Shown: positions 33,954 through 43,407, counted from the first letter of the stretch. The stretch is 64,000 nucleotides of DNA from DATFDN01 sp963818725 (GCA_963818725.1 CAWFTU010000014.1:124001-188000); one strand, 5' to 3'. Numbers and translations: made by a program. Notes: generated from the letters alone by a model not told the origin.

Positions 33954-35235
33954 CGCCGACATCCTGTTCACCGACGTCCGACTGATCGATCCCGCCTCCG
34001 GGCTGGACCGGATGGGCGAGCTCCTGGTCCGCGATGGCCGCATCGCCGACCTTGGAACGCTTGGCCGGCCAGAGGGCGTGGAGGTTGTGCAGGGCGCGGG
34101 CGCCGTGCTCTGTCCGGGCCTGGTTGACGCGCGCGTCGCCCTAGGGGAGCCAGGCTTCGAGTATCGCGAGACGATCGCCTCGGCGGCAGCGGCGGCGGCG
34201 TCCGGCGGCATCACCACGGTGACGGCGCTGCCCGACACCCAGCCCGCCATCGACGATCCCGCGATGGTGCGCTTGCTGCGCGGGCGCGGCGAGGAGGTGG
34301 GGTTGACCATCCTGCCCTATGCCGCCGTCACGCGCGGCTGCCGGGGCGAGGAGCTGGCGGAGCTGGGCCTGCTGCGCGAGGCGGGCGCCGTCGCCTTCAC
34401 CGATGGCGCGCGGGCGATCGGCTCGACCCGAATGATGCGCCTCGCCCTCTCCTACGCCTCCGCCTTCGGCGCCCGCATCGTCCAGCACCCCGAGGAGCCA
34501 TCGCTGGCCGACGGCGGCGCGGCGACCGAGGGCGAGCTGGCGACCCGGCTCGGCTTGCCCGGCATTCCCGCGGCGGCCGAGGCGCTGCTGGTCGCGCGTG
34601 ATATCCGTCTGGCCGCGCTGACCGGCGGGGCGATCCACTTCGCGCATGTCTCGACCGGAGAGGCTCTGGAGCTGATTCGCCGCGCCAAGGAACGAGGCGT
34701 TTCCGTCACCTGCGACACCGCGCCGCCCTATTTCGACCTGAACGAGACGGCGATCGGCGACTTTCGCACGTACGCCAAGCTGTCCCCGCCGCTGCGCGCC
34801 GAGGCCGACCGACTTGCGGTGCTGGCCGGGCTCGCCGACGGCACGATCGATGTGATTGCCTCGGACCACCAGCCGCGCGACGCCGATGACAAGCGCCTGC
34901 CGTTTGCGCAGGCGGCGCCGGGCGGATCGGGGCTGGCGACCCTGCTCGCCGTGACCTTGGCGCAGGTCCATGCCGGGACGCTGAGCCTGACGCGGGCGCT
35001 CGACCTGTTGACCGCCCAGCCAGCCTGCCTGCTCGGCATCGACGCCGGCCGCCTCGCCCCCGGCGCGCCCGCCGATCTGTGCCTGTTCGATCTCGAGCGC
35101 GCCTGGCGTGTGGAGGCCGGGCAGCTACCTGGCAAGGCGCAGAATACCCCGTTTGATGGACGGGCACTCGAAGGGCGGGTGCTGGGGACGTGGAAGGCAG
35201 GGCGGGCCGTGTGGCCTCTACGCTGGCCGGCATGA
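33943..35235 (+). CDS. Dihydroorotase-like protein, probably non-catalytic (PyrC')
   Basis: 430 residues of the amidohydrolase fold. Active dihydroorotases have PGLVDxHxHxREPG; this protein reads CPGLVDARVALGEPGFEYRE, so both metal-binding His of the HxH motif are missing. Later conserved features remain (AIHFAHVSTGEALELIRRAK, IDVIASDHQPRDADDKRLPF). Such pseudo-dihydroorotases are structural partners that assemble with and activate PyrB in several proteobacteria, and the 11-nt overlap with pyrB fits. Its stop overlaps the ATG of the next ABC ATPase gene. A genuine dihydroorotase must be encoded elsewhere. Confidence 0.85.
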   Translation: MSASADILFTDVRLIDPASGLDRMGELLVRDGRIADLGTLGRPEGVEVVQGAGAVLCPGLVDARVALGEPGFEYRETIASAAAAAASGGITTVTALPDTQPAIDDPAMVRLLRGRGEEVGLTILPYAAVTRGCRGEELAELGLLREAGAVAFTDGARAIGSTRMMRLALSYASAFGARIVQHPEEPSLADGGAATEGELATRLGLPGIPAAAEALLVARDIRLAALTGGAIHFAHVSTGEALELIRRAKERGVSVTCDTAPPYFDLNETAIGDFRTYAKLSPPLRAEADRLAVLAGLADGTIDVIASDHQPRDADDKRLPFAQAAPGGSGLATLLAVTLAQVHAGTLSLTRALDLLTAQPACLLGIDAGRLAPGAPADLCLFDLERAWRVEAGQLPGKAQNTPFDGRALEGRVLGTWKAGRAVWPLRWPA

Positions 35236-36220
35236 CGCGGACCCCCTCCTTTCAATCGAGGGCCTGCGCACCGTCTTCCAGACGCACCAAGGGACAGTCA
35301 CGGCGGTGGATGGGGTCGATCTCGCCGTGGAGCGCGGGCGCACGCTCGGGATCGTGGGCGAGTCCGGCTGCGGCAAATCGATCCTCTCGCTGTCGATCAT
35401 GCGCCTCGTTCCCGCGCCGGGCCGCATCGCCGCCGGGCGCGTCGTGTTCGACGGGCAGGATCTGCTGACGCTGCCGGCGCGGGCAGTGCGCGCGCTGAGG
35501 GGCCGGCGCATCGCGATGATCTTCCAGGAGCCGATGACCAGCCTCGACCCGGTGTTCACGGTGGGCGACCAGATCACCGAGGCGATGCGCGCGCACGACC
35601 GCACTTCCTCTTGGTCCGCGCTGCAGGCCAAGGTGGTCGCGGCACTGGGCCGGGTGCGCATTCCCTCGCCCGAGCGTCGGTTTGACGAGTACCCGCACCA
35701 GATGTCGGGCGGGATGCGCCAGCGGGTGATGATCGCCATGGCCCTCGCCTGCGCGCCTGATCTGCTGATCGCCGACGAGCCGACCACGGCGCTCGATGTC
35801 ACCGTGCAGGCGGAGATCCTCGGCCTGCTGCGAGATTTGCAGCTTCAGACCGGCATGGCCATCATCCTCATCACCCATGATCTTGGGGTGGTCGCGGAGA
35901 TGGCCGACGAGGTCGCCGTCATGTACGCGGGGCGTGTCGTGGAACGGGCTTCCGGCGCGGCCGTGTTCGGCGACGCGCAGCACCCGTACACGCTGGGGCT
36001 GCTGGGCAGCATCCCGCGCATCGAGGAGACGCGCGAGCGCCTGCTCGCGATCGACGGCGCCGTTCCGGCTCCCTTCGCCCTGCCGGCCGGATGCCGCTTT
36101 CATCCGCGCTGCGTCTTCGCCGCCGAGGCTTGCGTCGCGGCCGATCCAGAATTGCGGCAGGTGTCGCCCGGCCACCGGGCCGCCTGCGTCCGCGCGCCGG
36201 TGGAGGCGCTGGCCCAGTGA
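35232..36220 (+). CDS. DppD/OppD-type peptide ABC transporter ATPase
   Basis: About 329 residues. The ATG at 35232 overlaps the pyrC' stop as ATGA, but the frame of the protein is reached only if one base is missing just after it (M-T then ADPLLSIEGLRTVFQ), so a one-base deletion near 35236 is likely. Walker A is GIVGESGCGKSILSLSIMRL, signature HQMSGGMRQRVMIAMALA, Walker B DLLIADEPTTALDVTVQAEI. The C-terminal oligopeptide/dipeptide extension PAGCRFHPRCVFAAEACVAA with Cys residues is complete. Forms a pair with the next ATPase. No permease or binding protein is adjacent. Confidence 0.88.
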
Positions 36221-37297
36221 CCGCGCTGTTGGAAGCCTCCGCGCTGGCCAAGCACTATCCGGTCCGGCGCGGCCTCGTGCTGTCGCGCGCCGTGGGCGTG
36301 GTGCGCGCGGTCGATGTCGTCTCCTTCGCGCTCAGCCGGGGCGAGACGCTGGCGCTGGTCGGCGAGTTCGGGCTGGGGCAAGTCCACGACCGCGCGCCTG
36401 GTGCTGCGGCTGATCGAGCCAACCGCCGGGTCGGTCCGCTTCGATGGGCAGGACGTCACGCACCTGACCGGCGCGGCTCTGCGGCGGCTGCGGCGGCGGA
36501 TGCAGATCGTGTTCCAGGACCCGTTCGCTTCGCTCAATCCCCGCATGACTGTGGGCGCGATCCTGGCCGAGCCGCTGGTGATCCATCGCATCGGCACGCG
36601 GCGCGCACGCGCGCATCGGGTGCGGGAATTGCTGGGCCTGGTTGGCCTCGCGCCGTACCACGCGCAGCGCTATTCGCACGAGTTCTCCGGCGGCCAGCGC
36701 CAGCGCGTCGGCATCGCGCGCGCCCTCGCGGTCGAGCCGGAGCTGATCGTCTGCGACGAGCCGGTCTCGGCGCTCGACGTGTCGATCCAGGCGCAGGTCA
36801 TCAACCTACTCAAGGATCTACAGGCGCGGCTCGGCCTCGCGTACCTGTTCATCGCGCACGACCTCGCCGTGGTGAAGCACATGGCTGACCGGGTGGCGGT
36901 GATGTATCTCGGCCAGATCGTCGAGATCGCGCGCACGGAGGCGTTGTTCGCCGATCCGAGACACCCCTACACCCGCGCGTTGCTGGCGGCGATCCCGCGC
37001 CCCGACCCACACTGGCGGCGGCGGCGGGAGGCGGCGCAGGGCGACGTGCCGAGCCCGATGAACCCGCCCTCGGGCTGCCGCTTCCACACGCGCTGCCCCT
37101 TCGTCATCGACCGCTGCCGCGCCGAGGAGCCGAAGCTGGCGCCGTGGCGGGAGGGCCATCTTGCGGCCTGTCATCGGTCGGCCGAACTGCCCCAATATGC
37201 CGAGACGGCCGCAGGCGGGATCGCGCCGAAGGCCGCCCGCCGGCTCGCGTTGTACGAGGAGCGCCGCGTCGCCCTGGCGGCGGTCGCGGCCCGCTGA
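36217..37297 (+). CDS. DppF/OppF-type peptide ABC transporter ATPase, one-base frameshift
   Basis: Starts with GTG at 36217, overlapping the previous stop as GTGA (VTALLEASALAKHYPVRRG). An extra T near 36366 breaks the Walker A; the expected GESGWGKSTTARLVLRLIEP continues in the next frame. Further motifs: IVFQDPFASLNPRMTVG, HEFSGGQRQRVGIARALAVE and ELIVCDEPVSALDVSIQAQV, and the C-terminal extension SGCRFHTRCPFVIDRCRAEE. Corrected length is about 359 residues. With the preceding gene it would energise an oligopeptide-type importer whose membrane parts lie elsewhere or were lost. Confidence 0.88.
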
Positions 37298-37308
37298 GGA
37301 GATCGCCC

Positions 37309-38496
37309 ATGACCATGGTCAACACCACCATCGCCGCGCCGCGCGCCATGCTCGTGGGCGGCGGATCGGTTGCGCAAATCGCCGGGCTGCTCGGCAAGTT
37401 CGGTCTGTCGCGCCCGCTGGTCGTGACCGATCCGGTCATGGTGAAGACCGGCCTGGTGCAGCGCTGCCTGGAGCCGCTCGCCGCCGCCGGGATCGCGCAC
37501 GAGGTCTTCAGCGACACGGTGCCCGATCCCACCGACACGGTGATCGAGGTGGGCGCTGGCATCATCCGCCAGGGCGATTTCGATTGCCTGATCGGCTTCG
37601 GCGGCGGCTCGCCGATGGACACCGCGAAGGCAATGGCGATCCTCGCCGCGGGCGGGGGCAAGATGCGCGACTACAAGGTGCCGGTGCAGGCGGACCACGC
37701 CAAGCTGCCGGTCATCGCCATTCCGACCACCGCCGGCACGGGAAGCGAGTGCACGCGCTTCACCGTCATCACCGACACCGAGCGCGACGAGAAGATGCTG
37801 ATCGCCGGCCTTGGCGCCCTGCCGCTCGCCGCCATCGTCGATTACGAGCTGACCTACACGGTCCCCGCCCGCACCACCGCCGATACCGGGGTCGATAGCC
37901 TGACGCACGCGCTGGAGGCGCATGTCTCGAAGCGCGCCAACCCGTTCTCCGACGCGCTCGCCGTCTCGGCGATGGCGCTGATCGGCAAGCACCTGCGCAC
38001 CGCCTATGCCGAGCCGCGCAACGCGGCGGCGCGGGAGGGCATGATGCTCGGCGCGACCCAGGCGGGGCTGGCGTTCTCGAACAGCTCGGTCGCGCTGGTG
38101 CATGGCATGTCGCGCCCGATCGGCGCGCATTTCCATGTGCCGCACGGGCTGTCCAATGCGATGCTGCTGCCCGCCGTTACCCGTTTCTCGATCAGCGGGG
38201 CGGAGGCGCGCTACGCCGATGCGGCGCGCCGCATCGGCCTCGCGGGCGAGTCCGATGCGGACCCGGCCGCCTGCGCCCGCCTGGTCGCCGGGCTGGAGGC
38301 GCTGAACGCCGCGCTGGCGGTGCCCTCGCCGGGAGAGTTCGGGATCAAGGAGGATGCGTGGAACGCGAAGATGGAGCTGATGGCGGAGCAGGCGATCGCC
38401 TCCGGCAGTCCGGCGAACAATCCGCGCGTGCCGAGCAAGGAGGAGATCGTGACGCTGTACCGCGAGGTGTGGACCGGGGCGGCGCGCAACGTGTAA
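37309..38496 (+). CDS. Iron-containing (group III) alcohol dehydrogenase
   Basis: 395 residues. The Rossmann part shows VGGGSVAQIAGLLGKFGLSR and the NAD motif LIGFGGGSPMDTAKAMAIL; IPTTAGTGSECTRFTVITD is characteristic. Metal ligands Asp and His lie in TADTGVDSLTHALEAHVSKR and VHGMSRPIGAHFHVPHGLSN. Such enzymes oxidise or reduce alcohols and aldehydes with NAD(P). A GGAG site precedes the ATG at 37309. It starts 11 nt after the ABC ATPase gene, so it may be co-transcribed. Confidence 0.9.
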   Translation: MTMVNTTIAAPRAMLVGGGSVAQIAGLLGKFGLSRPLVVTDPVMVKTGLVQRCLEPLAAAGIAHEVFSDTVPDPTDTVIEVGAGIIRQGDFDCLIGFGGGSPMDTAKAMAILAAGGGKMRDYKVPVQADHAKLPVIAIPTTAGTGSECTRFTVITDTERDEKMLIAGLGALPLAAIVDYELTYTVPARTTADTGVDSLTHALEAHVSKRANPFSDALAVSAMALIGKHLRTAYAEPRNAAAREGMMLGATQAGLAFSNSSVALVHGMSRPIGAHFHVPHGLSNAMLLPAVTRFSISGAEARYADAARRIGLAGESDADPAACARLVAGLEALNAALAVPSPGEFGIKEDAWNAKMELMAEQAIASGSPANNPRVPSKEEIVTLYREVWTGAARNV

Positions 38497-38634
38497 AGCC
38501 CTACCGAGCAGCCATTCGTGCCGCGGATCTTTGCCGGGGCGCGGCCCTGAACCAAGGCGCTCTACGCTAACCGTCTACTTTCTTGCCGCCGCATTTTGGT
38601 CCAAGCTGATCTAAACGCGCAGGAGGGAGCGGGG

Positions 38635-40542
38635 ATGGCACGGACGTTCCAGGCAGCGGCATTGCCAAGGCCCGGCACGCTGCGTGTGCCGGCTGGCGCC
38701 GCGCTCGCCGCCCTCGGCATCGTGTACGGCGATATCGGCACCAGCCCGCTGTATGCGTTCAAGCAGGCGGCGCAGGCGGGAGGGACGCTCTCGCCGGAGA
38801 CCATCATGGGTATCGTGTCGCTGATCCTGTGGGCGCTGATCCTGATTGTTTCGCTCAAATACGCCATCCTCATCATGCGCGCCGACAACCACGGCGAGGG
38901 CGGTATCGTGGCCCTGCTTGCGCTGCTCGACGCCAGACATGCGCCGGCCGGAAGCTGGCGCGCCTTCCTGGTCATCGTCGGCTTGATCGGGGCGGCGCTG
39001 CTCTACGGCGACGGCGTGATCACGCCGGCAATCTCGGTGCTCAGCGCCGTCGAGGGCCTCAAGATCGACGCGCCGCGACTGACCCCCATGGTCGTACCGA
39101 TCAGCGTCGCAATCCTGATCGGCCTGTTCCTGGTCCAGCGCAAGGGCACGGCGTTCATCGGCGGGATCTTCGGACCGGTGATGCTGTTGTGGTTCCTCGC
39201 GATCGGCGTGCTCGGCCTGGGCGAGATCGTGCGTTCGCCAATGATCCTGGGCGCGCTCAGTCCGCATCACGCGGTGCTCTACCTCGTTCATGCGGGGCCA
39301 GCGATCGGCTTCACCGTGCTTGGCGCCGCCTTCCTCGCGGTCACGGGAGGCGAGGCAATGTATGCCGATATGGGCCATTTCGGGCGCCTGCCGATCCGCC
39401 TCGGCTGGTTTGCCGTGGCGCTGCCGGCGCTGGCGCTCAACTATTTCGGCCAGGGCGCGCTCCTGCTGGCCGATCCCAAGGGCATCGAGAACCCGTTTTA
39501 TCTTCTGGCGCCTGGTTGGGCGCATTATCCCATGGTGGTGTTCGCCACCCTGGCCACGATCATCGCCTCGCAGGCCATCATCTCGGGCGCGTTCTCGCTC
39601 ACCCAGCAGGCGATCCAGCTCGGCTTCCTGCCGCGGATGCGGGTGCTGCACACGGCCAGCCACGAAATGGGGCAGATCTACATGCCGGCGGTGAACTGGC
39701 TTCTCGCCGCGGGTACGCTCGCGGCCGTGCTGACGTTCGGTTCGTCCGACGCGCTGGGCGGCGCATACGGGATCGCGGTCTCGATGCTGATGGCGGTGAC
39801 TACGGTGCTGGCGGCCCTGGTCGCCCTGCAATGGGGCTACAACCCCGTCGCCGTGGCCGCGGTTAATGGAGCATTCCTGATCGTCGACCTGATCTTCGTC
39901 GCCGCCAATGCGACCAAGCTGTTGGAGGGCGGCTGGTTCCCGCTGCTGATCGCCTTCGTCATCGCCTTTCTGATGCTGACCTGGCGAGCCGGCTGGTTGC
40001 TGCTGGAGCAGCAACGTTCCCTGTTGCGCCAAGACGAGAACGAGTTCGTGGAGTGGGTGCTCCGAAACCCACCGCTGCGACTGTCCGGTGCCGCGGCGAT
40101 CTTCACCGCCGCAAGCACGGGGATCCCGCTCGCGCTGACCCACCATCTGCGGCACAATCGCGTGCTGCACGAGCGCGTGCTGCTGGTCTCCATCATCAAC
40201 ACCAATCTGCCGCGGGTGGAGCCGGATCGGCGCGTCAAGCTCGTGCCGCTGGGCGCCGGCATAACCCGGGTGCTGCTGCACTATGGCTACATGGAAGAGC
40301 CCAATGTCATGGATGGGCTGAAACTGGCCTGCTCCGACCGCAACCTGCATGGCATCGACCCGGAGCAGATCACCTACTATTTCCGCCGGGTGATGGTGAT
40401 CCCGGGCGGCAAGGTGCCCGACATGGCCCTATGGAGGAAGGGACTGTTCGCGACGATGCACCTGAATGCCAATCTCCCGGCCGCCTCTCTCGGCGTGCCA
40501 CCCTCGCAAGTGGTGGAGGTGGGGTTGGAGGTGGAGATCTGA
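38635..40542 (+). CDS. kup: Kup-type potassium uptake permease
   Basis: A K+/H+ symporter of the KUP/HAK family, 635 residues with 12 hydrophobic helices in the first 430 and a cytoplasmic C-terminal domain. The start MARTFQAAALPRPGTLRVPA follows AGGAGGGAG. Family motifs: IVYGDIGTSPLYAFKQAAQA, NHGEGGIVALLALLDARH, LLYGDGVITPAISVLSAVEG and GGEAMYADMGHFGRLPIRL. Ends PASLGVPPSQVVEVGLEVEI. No regulatory partner next to it. Confidence 0.94.
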   Translation: MARTFQAAALPRPGTLRVPAGAALAALGIVYGDIGTSPLYAFKQAAQAGGTLSPETIMGIVSLILWALILIVSLKYAILIMRADNHGEGGIVALLALLDARHAPAGSWRAFLVIVGLIGAALLYGDGVITPAISVLSAVEGLKIDAPRLTPMVVPISVAILIGLFLVQRKGTAFIGGIFGPVMLLWFLAIGVLGLGEIVRSPMILGALSPHHAVLYLVHAGPAIGFTVLGAAFLAVTGGEAMYADMGHFGRLPIRLGWFAVALPALALNYFGQGALLLADPKGIENPFYLLAPGWAHYPMVVFATLATIIASQAIISGAFSLTQQAIQLGFLPRMRVLHTASHEMGQIYMPAVNWLLAAGTLAAVLTFGSSDALGGAYGIAVSMLMAVTTVLAALVALQWGYNPVAVAAVNGAFLIVDLIFVAANATKLLEGGWFPLLIAFVIAFLMLTWRAGWLLLEQQRSLLRQDENEFVEWVLRNPPLRLSGAAAIFTAASTGIPLALTHHLRHNRVLHERVLLVSIINTNLPRVEPDRRVKLVPLGAGITRVLLHYGYMEEPNVMDGLKLACSDRNLHGIDPEQITYYFRRVMVIPGGKVPDMALWRKGLFATMHLNANLPAASLGVPPSQVVEVGLEVEI

Positions 40543-40683
40543 AGCCGGCCTGCGTCCGCGCTGAAAATCGATTCCCTGCCCTGCGCATGCGAGCGGGGCA
40601 GCTTGCGTCGCCCGCGTTCGGTGAAACCGCGCATTGTACGTCCTAGACTTGTCGTACCTGAACGACCGCCGCTGTGGCTCTTG

Positions 40684-41538
40684 TCATGCCCAGCAGGCAT
40701 TTCCGTTTCCGAAAATACTCCTGGCATGGTCTTCGACGAGGACGGCCTCATGCCCGTCCGGGTCGCGCCGCAACGCGGGCGAATGGCTTGGCGCGGGCAT
40801 TTCGTCTGTTTCCAGAATAAGGCGGGTTCGCGCCACGTCGTTGGGCCGCATCGGCGGCGCGGGCCGGCCGATCGGGTGGCGGTAGCCGAGCAGCTCGAGA
40901 TGCGGACCCGGCGCACCGGGGATCGACAGCGCCCTCACGTCCACCACCGCACCCGGCGCGTCATCCAGCCGCTCCTGCTCCATCCCCTGGTTGAGCGAGC
41001 GCGCCGTCACCGCGAACCCGAGCGCCTCATAGAAATGGACGCTCGCCGCCGTGTCAGAGACGGCGATGGCGGAGTGATCGATGCCGAGGCATGGTCCATC
41101 GTTATGCCGCCCCTGCCATCCCGGCGGCATCTTGTCAGACGGGAACTCAAGCAATTCAAGCGGATGGCCCTCGGGGTCGCGGAACTTGAAGGCGGTCACG
41201 CCGCCGGAGCTTTCCGGCAAGCGTTGCGGACCGTCGGTGGAGATGGCTGTCCAGCCCTTCGCCGCGCGCAATCGCGCGTAAGCGTCGCGCATGGGCGCGA
41301 CCACGATCGCGAAGTGCTGGAACCAGAGGTCGAAGCTGGTGCTGCCAGGCGGATACGGCCGGCCCTGCCGCGCGTACGCGGCAAGCTCGACGGTCTCGCG
41401 CCCAAGCCGCAGGATGGTCAGGCGCGCGCCTTCTTCCTCCCTCACTTCGATCCGTTCGAAGCCGAGCGCGTTTCGGTAGAACGCTTCGCTCGCCGCGGGA
41501 TCAGCCGTGACGAGGCTGACGCGCGCAATCCGCTTCAC
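40684..41538 (-). CDS. Tandem glyoxalase/VOC domain dioxygenase-like protein
   Basis: 284 residues with two vicinal-oxygen-chelate domains. The first runs VKRIARVSLVTADPAASEAF to RDPEGHPLELLEFPSDKMPP; the second starts LGIDHSAIAVSDTAASVHFY and ends RDPDGHEAVLVEDHARSIFG. Metal ligands would be His in GIDHSAIAV and Glu in the ends of the domains; the first domain lacks the initial His. A GTG at 41538 overlaps the stop of the SMP-30 gene (GTGA), so it is the last gene of a four-gene minus-strand operon. Substrate unknown; extradiol dioxygenase or isomerase chemistry is possible. Confidence 0.75.
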   Translation of the reverse strand: MKRIARVSLVTADPAASEAFYRNALGFERIEVREEEGARLTILRLGRETVELAAYARQGRPYPPGSTSFDLWFQHFAIVVAPMRDAYARLRAAKGWTAISTDGPQRLPESSGGVTAFKFRDPEGHPLELLEFPSDKMPPGWQGRHNDGPCLGIDHSAIAVSDTAASVHFYEALGFAVTARSLNQGMEQERLDDAPGAVVDVRALSIPGAPGPHLELLGYRHPIGRPAPPMRPNDVARTRLILETDEMPAPSHSPALRRDPDGHEAVLVEDHARSIFGNGNACWA

Positions 41539-42440
41539 GGCCACTGCACGCCCCGCCGATTGAGGAAGATCGCGTACAACGTATGCGAGCCGCCGATGAA
41601 CAGGCGGTTCTTCATCATCCCGCCAAAAGTAACATTGGACACGGGATGTGGCACCAGCACCTTGCCGAGCAGCTTGCCCTCGAGGCTGACGCAATGCACG
41701 CCATCGGCGGCGCTGCACCAGAGATTGCCATCCTCGTCCACGCGGAATCCGTCGCAGTAGCCGGGCTCGACCTTGTGGAACACATCGCCACCGGAAAGGC
41801 GCATCCCGTTCGGGGGCACGTCGAAGACGCGGATGTACTGGCGGGGGTTGTCGCCCGTCTGATCGCCGGTCTCGGCGACATAGAGCCGCTTCTCGTCGGG
41901 GGAAAAGGCCAGACCGTTCGGACCATCGAAGTCGCCCGCCATGACCCGGATATTCCCGGAAGCGGGATCGAAGCGGTACAGCGCGGGCGGCTGCTCCGAT
42001 GCCTGGCGGCCGCCTTCATAGTCGTTGAGGATTCCATACAGCGGATCGGAAAACCAGACCGTGCCGTCGGATTTCACGACCACGTCGTTGGGCGCGTTCA
42101 GCCGCTTGCCGTCGTGATGCGAAACCAGCGTCGTCACGTGTCCGTCAAGCTCGGTGCGGTAGAGGCAGCGCCCGTGGTGCGAGCACGCGATCAGGCGCCC
42201 CTGGCGGTCGCGCGTCTGCCCGTTCGCGTAGTCCGAGGGCGCGCGATAGACGGAGGTGCCCGCCGCCTCGCTCCATCGCATGGTGCGGTTGCGCGGCAAG
42301 TCCTGGAACAGCAGGCAGTCGGCGTCGCCCATCCAGACCGGCCCCTCAATCCAGCGGAACCCGGCGGCGAGCGTCTCCAGGGGCGCGTTGGCGAGCACGT
42401 AATGAGCGAAGCGCCGGTCGTGAACTTCGAAACCGTCCAC
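41535..42440 (-). CDS. SMP-30/gluconolactonase family hydrolase
   Basis: 301 residues of the six-bladed beta-propeller lactonases. Features: FRWIEGPVWMGDADCLLFQD (Glu metal ligand), GKRLNAPNDVVVKSDGTVWF with Asn ligand, DFDGPNGLAFSPDEKRLYVA and GYCDGFRVDEDGNLWCSAAD with Asp ligand. Members open sugar lactones, for example gluconolactone, using Ca2+ or Zn2+. It lies between cupin and VOC genes of the minus-strand operon. A sugar dehydrogenase producing a lactone would fit; the divergent GMC oxidoreductase is a candidate (inference). Confidence 0.88.
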   Translation of the reverse strand: MDGFEVHDRRFAHYVLANAPLETLAAGFRWIEGPVWMGDADCLLFQDLPRNRTMRWSEAAGTSVYRAPSDYANGQTRDRQGRLIACSHHGRCLYRTELDGHVTTLVSHHDGKRLNAPNDVVVKSDGTVWFSDPLYGILNDYEGGRQASEQPPALYRFDPASGNIRVMAGDFDGPNGLAFSPDEKRLYVAETGDQTGDNPRQYIRVFDVPPNGMRLSGGDVFHKVEPGYCDGFRVDEDGNLWCSAADGVHCVSLEGKLLGKVLVPHPVSNVTFGGMMKNRLFIGGSHTLYAIFLNRRGVQWP

Positions 42441-42443
42441 GAC

Positions 42444-42893
42444 CTACTTGAACCGGCAGGGCGAGGCGACGGTCGCCGGCGTCTCGAACTGCACCAGCAT
42501 CAGCACCGCCGGCTCGTCGCCCACCGTGCCGGAGGCGTGCCCGCTCTTGCCGTCCCGCTCGCGGCTGCCCTGGTCCTCGCCGAACGAGATGTCGCCCGGT
42601 CCCATCTCCACCCGCTGCCCGTCCATCGATTCGACGAACCAGCGCCCCGAGAGCGGGACAATCCATTGCGGCTTGGGGTTCGGGTGCCAGGCACCTTGCC
42701 AGCCGACGGGCAGCACGGTGAACTCCACCGTCATCTCTGCGTTGACCTTGTTGCCCTGCCACTGCGCCGCCGCACCGCCGCTGATCGACTTCATCTCGAA
42801 CTCGGTCATGCGGCAGCGTGTCTGGTGGCTGCCGCCCTGCTCGTCGATCCACAGGTGCCAATAGGATAGGGCCGGCTTCTCGTTCGTGCTCAT
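42444..42893 (-). CDS. Cupin-like protein
   Basis: 149 residues starting MSTNEKPALSYWHLWIDEQG. The core VEFTVLPVGWQGAWHPNPKP and QWIVPLSGRWFVESMDGQRV is a cupin beta-barrel; the expected metal ligands are only partly conserved (one His in AWHPNPKPQW, no GHxH pair). The ATG overlaps the stop of the DoxX gene by 4 nt and the SMP-30 gene starts 3 nt after its stop, so it is firmly inside the operon. The enzymatic role is unknown. Confidence 0.7.
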   Translation of the reverse strand: MSTNEKPALSYWHLWIDEQGGSHQTRCRMTEFEMKSISGGAAAQWQGNKVNAEMTVEFTVLPVGWQGAWHPNPKPQWIVPLSGRWFVESMDGQRVEMGPGDISFGEDQGSRERDGKSGHASGTVGDEPAVLMLVQFETPATVASPCRFK

Positions 42894-43366
42894 GAGCGTG
42901 CACGCGCTCCCTTGTCATAGGGCCGAGTCGAGGAGAGCGGGTCGGCAAGAAAGCCGCGCGAGTCGCCCGCGCGCGTGCCGAAGGTGATGAGCAGGTAGCC
43001 GCCGGCCAGCGAGAAATTCTTCATGAAATCCCAGAAAAGATCCCGTCCCCGGCTTGGGCCGGGATGCCAAAAATCGCTGGGTTCCCAGAACCGCTTGAAC
43101 ATCACCGCAGTGGCGCCGCAATACCCGGCCATGACGAGGGCGGCGAGCCGGTCCAGCTTCCCAGTCATGATGGCGACGGGCATCACGACCTCCACCGCCA
43201 GGCCGGCGAGGATCATCGCCTTGGCCGGCTTGTCAGCCGGCACCATTTCCTTCGCCTGGGCGACAGCTCCGTTGAAATTCAGGGTCTTGTCGAGCGCGCT
43301 GAAGGGAAAGAACAGCGACACCAGCAGATAGCGGATCGCCAGCTCGGTCACGCGGCTCGGTTCCAT
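42890..43366 (-). CDS. DoxX-like membrane protein
   Basis: 158 residues from the ATG at 43366 (MEPSRVTELAIRYLLVSLFF), with four hydrophobic segments: LAIRYLLVSLFFPFSALDK, AMILAGLAVEVVMPVAIMTG, LAALVMAGYCGATAVMF and MKNFSLAGGYLLITFGT. The DoxX/SURF4-like family includes subunits of quinone-linked oxidoreductases. First gene of the minus-strand operon with cupin, SMP-30 and VOC genes, divergent from the GMC oxidoreductase. The segment encoding WHPGPSRGRD contains a type 2 palindrome. Confidence 0.75.
   Translation of the reverse strand: MEPSRVTELAIRYLLVSLFFPFSALDKTLNFNGAVAQAKEMVPADKPAKAMILAGLAVEVVMPVAIMTGKLDRLAALVMAGYCGATAVMFKRFWEPSDFWHPGPSRGRDLFWDFMKNFSLAGGYLLITFGTRAGDSRGFLADPLSSTRPYDKGARARS
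43048..43063. repeat. Type 2 palindrome inside the DoxX gene
   Basis: CCCGGCTTGGGCCGGG is a perfect 6-bp stem with a 4-nt loop, similar to the dispersed ggc-atc-ccg-type palindromes common in alphaproteobacteria. It lies within coding sequence (residues around WHPGPSRGRD). Confidence 0.5.
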
Positions 43367-43383
43367 TCCGTTGTCCCCATCGT

Positions 43384-43407
43384 GTTGCCGTATAATCGCG
43401 CTATAAT
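43384..43407. promoter_or_regulatory. Double TATAAT region between DoxX operon and GMC gene
   Basis: Two perfect TATAAT hexamers occur on the + strand at 43391-43396 and 43402-43407, 11 bp apart and about 30-40 nt before the GMC start at 43437. In this GC-rich genome such AT-rich boxes stand out. A GTTGCC at 43384 and TTGTCC at 43371 are possible but badly spaced -35 elements. The 70-nt gap must also serve the divergent DoxX operon. Confidence 0.5.

Noticed and set aside
38611..40350. 579-codon open frame antisense to kup
   Set aside because: Composition is Gln/Arg/Asp-rich shadow sequence; kup is unambiguous.
40575..40606. Hairpin CTGCCC/GGGCAG after kup
   Set aside because: No T-run follows and the stem is only six pairs; not supported as a terminator.
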